A DNA stretch of 64,000 nucleotides, taken from assembly GCF_016808335.1 (NCBI RefSeq), contig NC_053140.1:26344086-26408085 (forward strand). The letters are read 5' to 3'. A program made the translations under genes and the position numbers. Under the pieces are notes generated by a model. The model was not told where the DNA came from. It did no database searches and saw nothing but the letters and a program-made list of their open reading frames with translations. Shown here in pieces: positions 43,441-51,948 of this stretch; position 1 is the first letter of the stretch, and the number at the start of each line of letters is the position of its first letter. Source of the DNA: Panicum virgatum. Taxonomy: Eukaryota > Streptophyta > Magnoliopsida > Poales > Poaceae.

Positions 43441-44163
43441 TGACTAAACCACTTGGTGTGTCTCTGCGATCCTGCCAGCGACCCTGCTAGGGGTTGGGTG
43501 CCGCAAACCACTCGGCGCGTCTCCGCGACTCTGCCAGTGACCCTGCTCGGGGGCTGGGCACCGCAAACTACCCGGCGTGTCTCCGCGACTCCGCCAGCGA
43601 CCCTGCTCGGGGGCTGGACACCGCAAACTACTCGGCGTGTCTCTGCGACTCCGCCAGCGCCCCTGCTCGGGGGCTGGGCGCCGTAAACCACTCGGCGTGT
43701 GGCCGCGACTCTGCCAGTGACCCTGCTCGAGGGCTGGGCGCCGCAAACTACTCGGCGCGTCTCTGCGACCCTGCCAGCGATCCTGCTCGGGGGCTGGGTG
43801 CCACAAACCACTCGGCAGGTCTCCGCGACTCCACCAGCGACTCAACTCCGGGGCTGGGCGCCGCAAACCACTCGGCGTGTCACTGCAACTCTGCTAGCGA
43901 CCCTGCTCGGGGGCTGGGCGCGGAAAACTACTCGGCACATCTTTGCAACTCCGCCAGCAACCCTGCTCGGGGGTTGGGCGCCGCAAACTACCCGGCGTGT
44001 CCCCGCGACTCCACTAGCAACTCTGCTCGGGGGCTGGGCACCGCAAACTACCCGGCGCGTCTCCGCGACTCCGCCAGTGACCCTGCTCGGGGGCTGGCCG
44101 CCGCAAACTACCCGGTGCGTCTCCGCAACTCCGCCAGTGACCCCGCTCGGGGGCTGGGCGCCG
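43441..44163 (+). repeat. Minisatellite, 12 units of exactly 60 bp
   Basis: Units begin with GCCGCAAACTACTCGGCG-like sequence and end with CTGCTCGGGGGCTGGGCG. All 12 keep a 60-bp length without an indel while differing at about 5-15% of sites; the first is the most divergent. Because 60 is divisible by 3, several frames stay open on both strands (for example 43494-44225), giving 20-residue repeats such as ANYSACLRDSASDPARGLGA. I treat these as by-products. Each unit contains CTCGGGGGCT, the core of the element's polypurine tract. Tandem repeats 3' of pol are typical of Tat/Ogre-type elements. Confidence 0.95.
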
Positions 44164-44449
44164 TGACTTTAGAGTCAATTCAATCCGGTCTGACGAATGA
44201 TTGGGAAAACGATAAGACAGCATGAAAGCCTGAGTGCTCTGGCAACTCGGTGATTCAGATTATCAAGACTTCTTTATTGACCCTCAAAAAGCTTATTCGA
44301 AACCTTCCGAGGCTCGGGGGCTGCACCCAATGGGTGCGCCCAGGGGCGCATCCCGTTGAAGATTAAAGTGGGACAAGATTCATCATTTGATTACCGAAGA
44401 ACTTTGCATCATGTCGTCCATCAAGATCCAGCTCAACTCTCCAGTACTC
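44164..44449 (+). other. Element H 3' region with polypurine-like tract
   Basis: GGCTCGGGGGCTGCA at 44311-44325 resembles the polypurine tract of element B (61688-61700). The exact start of H's 3' LTR was not found. There is no coding signal. Confidence 0.5.
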
Positions 44450-44782
44450 GGAGGCTTGATGGAGGTACACCAGGGTACCTCCCAGACGAGTAGTTATCTC
44501 TCGACTGGGTACCTACTCGGCCGGACCACTCTGCACGACTACCCGACGGACAGGCACTCGGCTGGACGTCGGAAGGTTCCTTCGAGGATCAGGATCAAGG
44601 CACGGATAAGGATTTCGGATATCTAGGGATCTCAACTGACTTGATTCCATGTAACAACCTTAGTAGATATCCTCCCTTATTTGTAACCCATGACACCTGG
44701 GTTATAAAGGTGCCAAGAGGAGACCCATAGAGATTCATTCTTTCATCGCCCTCTAGCTCATACAATTCACAAAATACAGGAC
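44450..44782 (+). repeat. Element H 3' LTR, partial
   Basis: Homologous to the reverse complement of 41500-41850 (element E LTR), for example GAGTAGTTATCTC followed by GACTGGGTACCTACTCGG. It contains TTATAAAGG (44701-44709). It is cut at 44782 by element G2; in element E the equivalent point is followed by GTAGGGTATTACGCTCC. Confidence 0.78.
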
Positions 44783-46240
44783 TATTGGCGCTCCTTAAGT
44801 ACCCCTTTTATCCATCGTTTATCCTTGATAATGGCATGAATTTAATATCAAAATCACTAACCGTCCTAACCCCGGCCTATTATTGGTCATTTTCACACTT
44901 GCACATATATTTGGGAGGAACTTCGTTTTTGCAGGTTTTTGGCCTATTTTGGAGCATGAAACGACGAGGCCCGTGATCGAGCGCTAACACGGAGAAAGAC
45001 GAAGGCCAAAGCCCAAAGGAAAGACCAAAGCCCATGTTGATTCGAAGCCCATTCAAGCACATCCATCCTCCAAGAGAGCCCAAAGGACCAAGCCCACAAA
45101 GATGAGATCAAGATACTTCGGGATTAAGCAAAGCAAATGAAGATTTAAGGAAGGATTCCCTATCCTATCCTTTCCCCAAAGATATCTCCAAGATAACGAC
45201 GTCCAAAGGGGTGCAATTGTGAAGGACATAAACTCTAGAAGATGCGAGGAGTCTACACGCGAAAGATGAGACTGAGGCGAGCCCGAAAGAGGGTAGGCCG
45301 GCCGGCCTAGGCCCATGGGTCCGGCCGGCCTAGCCCGTTTCTGAGGTGGTTCGGCCTCCCATTCGACCGGTGGCTTCCTCGGCTTATAAATAGCTCACAC
45401 CTTATTCAACTCGGAGCATCCAACCACCCAGAACTCGACGAAAACATAGGGCCAAGACCGGAGGGAGACGACGGCCGCTGCAAGTCTTCAAAGTTGTCTA
45501 GGAGATGGCTTAGGCCACCCTTAGCCGCCATGGCCTCCCTGTGTGGTTGTGTCATGGTGGAGTTCATGAGCTAGTTGGAGTCGTCAATGGTATGTACTCG
45601 GTGGTGACGATCCAAACGAATCTATTATGTGAGTAATGATAATCATGTCTTCCGAATCTATTAGCGATCATGTTCTCTCTTTCGAATTTCATTCTTTTCT
45701 TTGGGTTTGCTTCATCTTAGATCTATTATCGATATAGATCGCTTAGCATGATCTTGTAGTCATGGTGGCTAGAGGTTCATGGCGGAACTACCAAAGGGGT
45801 TTCGACTTGCTTCAGGGTACTTTTGTCCAAAGGGGGGTGTTGTGATAGGGCGCTGCCACTAAGTAGGTGGGGTATCGAAGGATCAGATTGAAGATTTTGA
45901 TTTAAAGATGCTTTTGATTGAGATGCATGATTTATTTGCTCGTTAGCTTGAACTACAACTAGATGACGATAGGCCTAGTCAGGTCTTTGGTTTTGCTATG
46001 ATTAAGCCTATGTTCATGGATGAGATCAACTTTTACACATCACTCATATCTGTCAAAGGTTTACCCTTTATATGCAATCAATGCTTCATGTTAGGATAGA
46101 TCCGTTAGATTAGATGGAAAACCTTAGGTAGTTCTTTGTCGATCCACGGATTGATAAACCTTGGGGGAATACTCTAAGGGAAAAGCTACACGAACCGTGC
46201 GCTTGCGGTATACAAATCGGGGCGCTAATGAGTGTCAACA
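44783..46240 (+). repeat. Element G2 5' LTR, 1458 bp
   Basis: Starts TATTGGCGCTCC (a G-to-A change of the usual TG) and ends GAGTGTCAACA, followed by a primer site. TATA box TATAAATA at 45385-45392. About 95% identical, in the stretch compared, to solo LTR G1 (24012-25473) in the opposite orientation. Confidence 0.9.
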
Positions 46241-46248
46241 AGCTTTTC

Positions 46249-46268
46249 TGACGCCGTTGCCGGGGATC
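46249..46268 (+). other. Element G2 primer-binding site, tRNA-Asp type
   Basis: TGACGCCGTTGCCGGGGATC differs by one base from the plant tRNA-Asp primer site, eight bases inside the LTR. Confidence 0.88.
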
Positions 46269-46857
46269 GGCAACACGAACCCTAGGGCGATCTATCTAGT
46301 TTTTGGACTAACCCTAATTTTATTATTGCATATATCCTGTGTTTCTTGTTTGTGTCCATGAATGCAGGTAAAACCCTAGACACAAAGCGATTGAGAAGTT
46401 CTCAATGTCCGTACTTTGACAAGTCCAATCTCACTCAAGCAAGTTGATGGCTATGTGAAGACCCGTTCTTTAGTGGTAGGTGCTAACTTTTGTTAGTGGC
46501 CCAGCATCCGCTATCGAGTCTCCACTCCCCAAAGCAAAAGATGATAAATAAGGTACGCCGCCGTGTCAATTGATTTTAAAGACTAATGTTTTTGGGAAAA
46601 ATTGTTTGTTCAAGCAATAGATATGAAGCATGCCCGCGAAGAAACTCGTGCGATCGGATCATCATCATCTCCAAAGTGTTACTGTTGTAATGAGTTTTTC
46701 GTCTAAGATCAGAGAAGTACCATGAGCAAATAATAGATTATTTTGAAGCTCCATCAAGTCTACTTTTCAACACATCAAGAATCGTGAATTTTAGAGATCG
46801 GTGTGAAGAGTTATGATAAAATCTTTCAATGCTGCGCGTTCTGAAATGTCTCGGGAC

Positions 46858-46862
46858 AGAGC
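46858..46862. other. Target-site duplication AGAGC, left copy of element B
   Basis: AGAGC immediately before TGTCGGGTGCC. The same pentamer is at 63023-63027. Confidence 0.96.
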
Positions 46863-47049
46863 TGTCGGGTGCCACAATTAGGGACACCCTAATTGGGTTA
46901 CTAAGACCACTTTCGAAAACACAAACACATGTTAAGGCAACTGGGCCCACGAAGGTCCCCGGCCTCCTTCCAAATCCGGAAGAAAGGAAAGGACTCAAAG
47001 AAGCCCAGCATGTGGCCCATTCGCAACCCTCTCAGGCCCACCGAACAAT

Positions 47050-47216
47050 CTCCGCCTCGCTCGAGGGTAGCGGATCTACCCTCGAGCGGGTCACTCATCT
47101 CCGCCTCGCTCGAGGGCTCCCTCCGGGACCCTCGACCGCGCAAACGCATCTCCGCCTCGCTCGAGGACAGCGGACCTGCCCTCGAGCGGGTGGCAATTCT
47201 CCGCCTCGCTCGAGGC
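47050..47216 (+). repeat. U3 tandem units of 49-51 bp with hairpin potential, four copies
   Basis: CTCCGCCTCGCTCGAGG starts at 47050, 47099, 47150 and 47199. Between units lie inverted partners: CGCTCGAGGGTA pairs with TACCCTCGAGCG (47058-47088), and a similar pair spans 47158-47189. They lie about 650-800 bp upstream of the TATA box, in the U3 enhancer region. The 3' LTR has three copies (61888, 61939, 61988). Confidence 0.85.
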
Positions 47217-47856
47217 CGTCTCCCGGCACAAGGGACAAACGGCCCCGCCGCCCAACCGACCGCCGTACGAAGGCATTAAAAGCCAGCCACTCCGCCACGG
47301 CTCAAAGGACGGGCGGCGTCAGACTGCCACTCCCGCAATGGATATGACCGGCGTCCCATCCACTGACCCCGGTCACCGCTCAGCCACCCCGGTCGCTGTA
47401 GCAACACTGTGGAGCATTCAATACGGCACCAGACAAGTTGGCGCCGCCCCCGTTACTGTTCTGCCGACTCCCACCATCCAGACCATCTCCCGCTGGGGAA
47501 GGGGTCTGGCGATGTCACGTGCCCTTCCGAGAGGAGCACTCTGCATGCGCGGGCGCGACCCCGGACCTCCCTCTTGTGGGGTCCGGGACTTCCACGCGCT
47601 CCCGGACCTTCTAAATGTGCACGCCCGCACTCCGACCAGGGGGTCCGGGACCGTCCCACACTATTACTATCACCCGGATACTGCAGGACGGCCGCCGCCA
47701 TCTCCGCGGGACCAAGGACGAAATCCAGGGCGACAGCGACACGCGCCGCCTTCCCACAGTGTACTTCCTACAGTGTTCGACCACTGTACCCCACGATTCA
47801 AGGGAGAACGACGACTTCCGCGCCCCTACACTCATGTACACCGCCCCTCCTTACAA

Positions 47857-47865
47857 CTATAAAAG
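47857..47865 (+). promoter_or_regulatory. Element B 5' LTR TATA box
   Basis: CTATAAAAG in ACAACTATAAAAGGAGAGGG; transcription would start near 47890. It drives the genomic and gag-pol RNA. Confidence 0.75.
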
Positions 47866-48234
47866 GAGAGGGTGGGCTTCCTTTTGCGCATGCTGATCAG
47901 ATCTCTCCAATCCAAGGTTGGAAGCAGGCTCTCTGATTTTCCCTCAGAGAACTCTCAGCACTACCGAGCACTCATCTCGCCCGGATCCACTTCTAGCAGA
48001 GACTTGGGAGCTTTCCCCCCTCTCTCGCCACGCTTGTATCCCCTACTACAAGCACCCCGGGTGCAAGATAATACAGTGCCCTCGCACACTCTTTTTGCTG
48101 GACGTACGGCCCTGCGGCCGGAACCAGGATAAACCGTGCGTTACTGTGATTGCCTCTTGCATCATCATCTGGGACGAGGAAACACGCAGCATTTACTAGT
48201 TGGGATCCAGGCCCCCGGGTCGGGACACCGACAG

Positions 48235-48254
48235 TTGGCGCGCCAGGTAGGGGG
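48235..48254 (+). other. Element B primer-binding site
   Basis: TTGGCGCGCCAGGTAGGGGG, one base after the LTR end. Same type as element E. Confidence 0.88.
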
Positions 48255-48558
48255 ACGTCTGCGTGACATTTTCTCTCTTTCTCCCATTTGATCTCCAGGA
48301 ATGGTGAGCAGATCAAACCCATACCCTATGGGTGTTTCGGATCCGTTCCCATCGGGACGCGTGATCTCGTTCGGGAGTCTCGAGTTCAGGGCAACCGGCA
48401 ACGGTCACCTCATGCAGCTCCTCTCCTCCGAACGCAACCTCATCGCTCCGACTACGCCAGCCCGGCACAACGGGCGCTCGGGAAAGCGTTTGTGACAAAC
48501 ACGCGCAGAGCGGCGTCGTGCGGCACGCCATAGCTCCCCCACGTGGGTTGAGGCTGGC

Positions 48559-49887
48559 ATGTCGCAACTCACCATCGAGGCGAACGGGGCTACCGTTCCG
48601 CCATCACGTGCCTCGGCATCATCTGTGCCGGCACCGTCATCCGCAGCGGTGCTAGTGCCTCCCAGGGTGGGCTCGACCTCGCCTTCGCCCTTCCCCTTCG
48701 GGATGCGCAATACTGCCGCTCGCACCTACGCCTCTTCGATCAGCACTAACTTCGCCGAGTATGAGGATCTGCCGGGTCATCATCTTCTATCAATCCGCAA
48801 CCTCATCGCGTCGTCCCTCGACGAATCCTACCCCGGGACGGCGAGCTCGATCGCCGACGACGTCGACTTCTTCATGAACAACTTCACGGCCGAGGAGGCC
48901 GAGGACTACTCCAGGGTCCGCGACCCCAACGCTCTCCGCGCATTCCAGCTGGCGACGGCCTACTGCCTCACCTGCTCCGAAGACTCCAGCGAGGGGGATT
49001 TCGATCCTTCCAGGGAATGCTTCGTGGCGGACCTCGCGGACGAGCAAGACGACAATGCTCCAGCCAACGACGAGGACGGCGGGGCGGACGTACGGGCAAA
49101 GCAGCCGGTGGTCCCGCCTTCAGCCCCTTCCTCATCAAGTTCAGCGGCGCGACAAGCTCAACTGGCGCAGCTCAACGAGCTTCAAGCCAAGCTCGACGAG
49201 CAGCGTCGGCAAACCCAGGAGCTACGCGCCGCACTCGAGCAGCAGCGTACCGTGCCTGGTGCACACGCCCGGGCGACGGGACGTGTTGCCCGGGGGCGCA
49301 TCCTGGCCGACGACAATGTCGACAAGTCTCTAGAACTGCAAACAGCCGGCGAGAAACTCGTCGCTGCGGCCTATCTACTTCAAGCTATGCTTGAGCCATC
49401 GACACCTTCGGGTCGTAACCTGCGCCGCGAGGCACAGGAACTCATCGAGCAAGCTGCCGTGCAGCAGGCCGAGAGCTCTGCGTCTCGTATGCGCTCGAAG
49501 GCCCCGGAGCAGTGTGATGGGACTGCGCACCAGGACCGTGAGGTTTCTGTGCACACACCCCCAGCAGGGAAGGGCAAGGCAGCCGTAGCGCCCGGCGCGA
49601 GGGCACCCCCGGTACACGAGCGCATCGGAAGAGTTCCCGTAAGGGAGCGAATCCACGACACTCGCGGGCATGCTGGCGACGGCGACGCCCGCAACGTCAT
49701 CAACGGCAGGAGGTACACCCCTCGACGGGGTGGACGCTTCGACCCTGAGCACGACAGGGGTGAGTCACCGGAGCCTCCGGGCACCCGGGTGTTCAGCCGG
49801 GAGATCCGGACCGCACCTTTTCCCCCGCGCTTCCGACAACCCAACACCCTCGTCAAATACTCGGGCGAGACTGATCCTGCAGTCTAG
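48559..49887 (+). CDS. Element B gag N-terminal part
   Basis: Open piece of 442 codons inside the polyprotein; the true start is probably 48301, upstream of a TGA at 48493. It is Ala/Ser/Pro-rich with an acidic stretch (residues ~75-175), a long Gln-rich coiled coil (ARQAQLAQLNELQAKLDEQR, residues ~196-225) and a basic Arg-rich region near residues 365-415. It ends in TAPFPPRFRQPNTLVKYSGE, the usual lead-in to the Tat gag core. The stop at 49885 sits two residues after a conserved DP. This N-terminal extension is variable in the family and has no known enzymatic role; it likely serves particle assembly. Confidence 0.85.
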   Translation: MSQLTIEANGATVPPSRASASSVPAPSSAAVLVPPRVGSTSPSPFPFGMRNTAARTYASSISTNFAEYEDLPGHHLLSIRNLIASSLDESYPGTASSIADDVDFFMNNFTAEEAEDYSRVRDPNALRAFQLATAYCLTCSEDSSEGDFDPSRECFVADLADEQDDNAPANDEDGGADVRAKQPVVPPSAPSSSSSAARQAQLAQLNELQAKLDEQRRQTQELRAALEQQRTVPGAHARATGRVARGRILADDNVDKSLELQTAGEKLVAAAYLLQAMLEPSTPSGRNLRREAQELIEQAAVQQAESSASRMRSKAPEQCDGTAHQDREVSVHTPPAGKGKAAVAPGARAPPVHERIGRVPVRERIHDTRGHAGDGDARNVINGRRYTPRRGGRFDPEHDRGESPEPPGTRVFSREIRTAPFPPRFRQPNTLVKYSGETDPAV

Positions 49888-49998
49888 CTCAACGACTACC
49901 GCCTAGCGTGCCAGCTAGGCGGCGCGACGGAAGACGCGGTCATCATCCGCAACCTTCCTCTTCATCTTGCTGACGCCACACGAACGTGGCTCGAGCAC

Positions 49999-51522
49999 TT
50001 GCCTGCGGATCAGATCTACAACTGGGCCGACTTGGTCCACATCTTCGTGGGCAATTTCCAGGGCACGTACGTGCGCCCTGGGAACTCCTGGGACCTCAAG
50101 GGGTGTCGCCAGAAGCCCCGTGAGTCCCTGCGTGACTACGTGCGACGCTTATCCAAGCAGTGCACCGAGCTCCCCAGCGTCACCCATGTCGAGGTCATCA
50201 ACGCTTTCCTCGAGGGTACGACGTGCAGGAACTTGGTGCATGAGCTTGCGAGGAGCCGACCCGTTAACACCAACGAGTTGTTCGACGCTGCCACCAACTA
50301 CGCCGCCGGCGAGGAGGCAGTTGGTGCCATCTTCGACGACAAATCGAGCAAGCGCAAGGACGATGCGCCCGCAGAGGGCGGCAACGTTAAACTCGACGCC
50401 CCCGCCAAGAAACAGAAGCGGGGGAGGAAGGGTAAGAAGCCGGCCCCGCCAAACCAGCGCGGGTTGGGGCGGGCAGAGGACTCCGAGGAGGCCTTCGCAG
50501 CCGCCCCGGACCGCAAAGGGCCTCGAGGCCCCCCTCAAGGCGGTGGTGGCCAGTTCGACGACATGCTTAAGAAGCCGTGCCCTTACCACAAGGGCCCGGT
50601 CAACCATACCCTCGAGCAGTGCGAGATGCTCAAGAAATACTACAACCGCGTCGCGCATCGCGACGAAGACAAGAAGAAGGATGCTGGTGACAAAGGTGGA
50701 GATGACGAGTTCCCCCCAGTGGAGAACGCCTTCTTCATCTTCGGAGGAACGACGACGAATATGACTTCTCGGCAGCGCAAGCGTGAGCGCCGCGAAGTCT
50801 TTTCCGTCACCAAGGCCACGCCATCCTACCTCGACTGGTCGAAGGACACCATCGCCTTTGGCCGCGAGGACCACCCCGACTACGTCCCGCATCCGGGACG
50901 GTATCCGCTCGTTGTCGACCCCATCATCGGCAACACCCGCTTCTCCAAGGTGCTCATGGACGGAGGCAGCAGCCTCAACATCATGTACGCCCCCACCTTG
51001 GAGCTCATGGGGATCGGACTGGACAAGCTACGCCCCAGCAAGTCGCCGTTCCACGGCGTTGCACCGGGGAAGCGGGTCCAACCCCTCGGCCAGATCGATC
51101 TGCCTGTCTGCTTCGGCACGGCAGCCAACTTCCGCAAGGAGATACTCACCTTTGAGGTGGTGGGGTTTCGAGGATCCTACCACGCCATCCTTGGCCGTCC
51201 TTGCTACGCCAAGTTCATGGCGGTCCCCAACTACACCTACCTCAAGCTCAAAATGCCGGGACCAAAGGGCGTCATCACCATCGGCTCTTCGTTCGAGCAC
51301 GCCTACGAGTGCGACGTCGAGTGCGTAGAGCGCGCGGAAGCTCAAGCGGAAGACGAGGCCCTCGCAGCCACCCTCGACAAAATGGCAAGCGAGGCCTTGG
51401 ATTCCACGCACCGACATGCCAGGAGCTTCGAACCTGCCGAGGGTATCAAGAAGGTGCCCCTCGACCCGAGCCACTCCGACGGCAAGGCGTTGCAGATCAG
51501 CGCCACCCTCGACGACAAATAG
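49999..51522 (+). CDS. Element B gag core, zinc motif and protease
   Basis: 507 codons. The gag core starts before this piece (TWLEHLPADQIYNWADLVHI, about 49988 on) and continues with VGNFQGTYVRPGNSWDLKGC, QKPRESLRDYVRRLSKQCTE and the INAFLEGTTCRNLVHELARS helix region. A Lys-rich linker leads to CPYHKGPVNHTLEQC (50578-50622), the Tat-type C-x2-H-x5-H-x4-C metal-binding motif. The aspartic protease follows: active-site LMDGGSSLN (Asp at 50959-50961), then an ILGRPCYAKFMAVPNYTYLK flap/dimer region near 51190. The polyprotein goes on after TAG at 51520. The protease would process gag-pol. Confidence 0.9.
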   Translation: MPADQIYNWADLVHIFVGNFQGTYVRPGNSWDLKGCRQKPRESLRDYVRRLSKQCTELPSVTHVEVINAFLEGTTCRNLVHELARSRPVNTNELFDAATNYAAGEEAVGAIFDDKSSKRKDDAPAEGGNVKLDAPAKKQKRGRKGKKPAPPNQRGLGRAEDSEEAFAAAPDRKGPRGPPQGGGGQFDDMLKKPCPYHKGPVNHTLEQCEMLKKYYNRVAHRDEDKKKDAGDKGGDDEFPPVENAFFIFGGTTTNMTSRQRKRERREVFSVTKATPSYLDWSKDTIAFGREDHPDYVPHPGRYPLVVDPIIGNTRFSKVLMDGGSSLNIMYAPTLELMGIGLDKLRPSKSPFHGVAPGKRVQPLGQIDLPVCFGTAANFRKEILTFEVVGFRGSYHAILGRPCYAKFMAVPNYTYLKLKMPGPKGVITIGSSFEHAYECDVECVERAEAQAEDEALAATLDKMASEALDSTHRHARSFEPAEGIKKVPLDPSHSDGKALQISATLDDK

Positions 51523-51525
51523 GAA

Positions 51526-51876
51526 GTGGTGCTCGTCGATTTCCTCCGCGCCAACACAGATATCTTTGCGTGGAGCCCCTCGGACATGCCTGGCATACCG
51601 AGGGAGGTCGCCGAGCACTCTCTTGATGTCCGACCCAACTCCAAGCCAGTGAAGCAACACCTACGACGCTTCGACGAGCTCAAGCGCCGAGCGATCGGCG
51701 AGGAGTTGCAGAAACTTCTGGCGGCCGGATTCATCAAAGAGGTATTCCATCCCGAGTGGCTAGCTAATCCAGTATTAGTAAAGAAAAAGAGTGGAAGCTG
51801 GAGGATGTGTCTGGATTACACTAGTCTAAATAAGACATGTCCGAAGGTTCCCTTTCCTTTGCCACGAATCGATTAG
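51526..51876 (+). CDS. Element B reverse transcriptase, N-terminal segment
   Basis: 116 codons between two stops. It holds the lead-in FLRANTDIFAWSPSDMPGIP, then ELQKLLAAGFIKEVFHPEWL and the fingers motifs VLVKKKSGSWRMCLDYTSLN and PFPLPRID. These match conserved RT blocks 0-1 of Ty3/gypsy polymerases. The stop at 51874 replaces the Gln usually found after PLPRID. The catalytic palm continues in the next piece. Confidence 0.9.
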   Translation: MVLVDFLRANTDIFAWSPSDMPGIPREVAEHSLDVRPNSKPVKQHLRRFDELKRRAIGEELQKLLAAGFIKEVFHPEWLANPVLVKKKSGSWRMCLDYTSLNKTCPKVPFPLPRID

Positions 51877-51948
51877 ATTGTAGATACTACTGCGGGATGT
51901 GAGCTCTTATCCTTTCTTGATGCTTACTCCGGTTACCACCAAATCAAG

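Larger units (their letters stand above)
46241..46862 (+). other. Element G2 internal region, 5' part
   Basis: No gag domain is recognisable in any frame. The segment from about 46830 to 46862 is the first third of a repeat unit that resumes at 63028, beyond element B. 46858-46862 (AGAGC) is the left target duplication of B. Confidence 0.7.
46863..48233 (+). repeat. Element B 5' LTR, 1371 bp
   Basis: Starts TGTCGGGTGCC and ends GGGACACCGACA. It contains four CTCCGCCTCGCTCGAGG units and a TATA box. It is 49 bp longer than the 3' LTR because of one extra unit. Confidence 0.95.

Noticed and set aside
43441..44163. CRISPR-like regular array.
   Set aside because: Units are contiguous diverged repeats without unique spacers, in a plant retroelement.
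43494..44225. 243-codon ORF with 20-residue repeats that could be a repeat protein.
   Set aside because: The 60-bp period is divisible by three, so frames on both strands stay open automatically. No start context or conservation supports a protein.
47338..47936. Paired ORFs of about 175 codons repeated at 62198-62725.
   Set aside because: They lie in the two LTRs of element B, so their repetition reflects LTR duplication, and they carry no domain.
49967..50892. Long overlapping ORFs in other frames and on the minus strand across gag.
   Set aside because: Shadows of the gag-pol frame in GC-rich sequence. Only the 48301 frame shows gypsy motifs.
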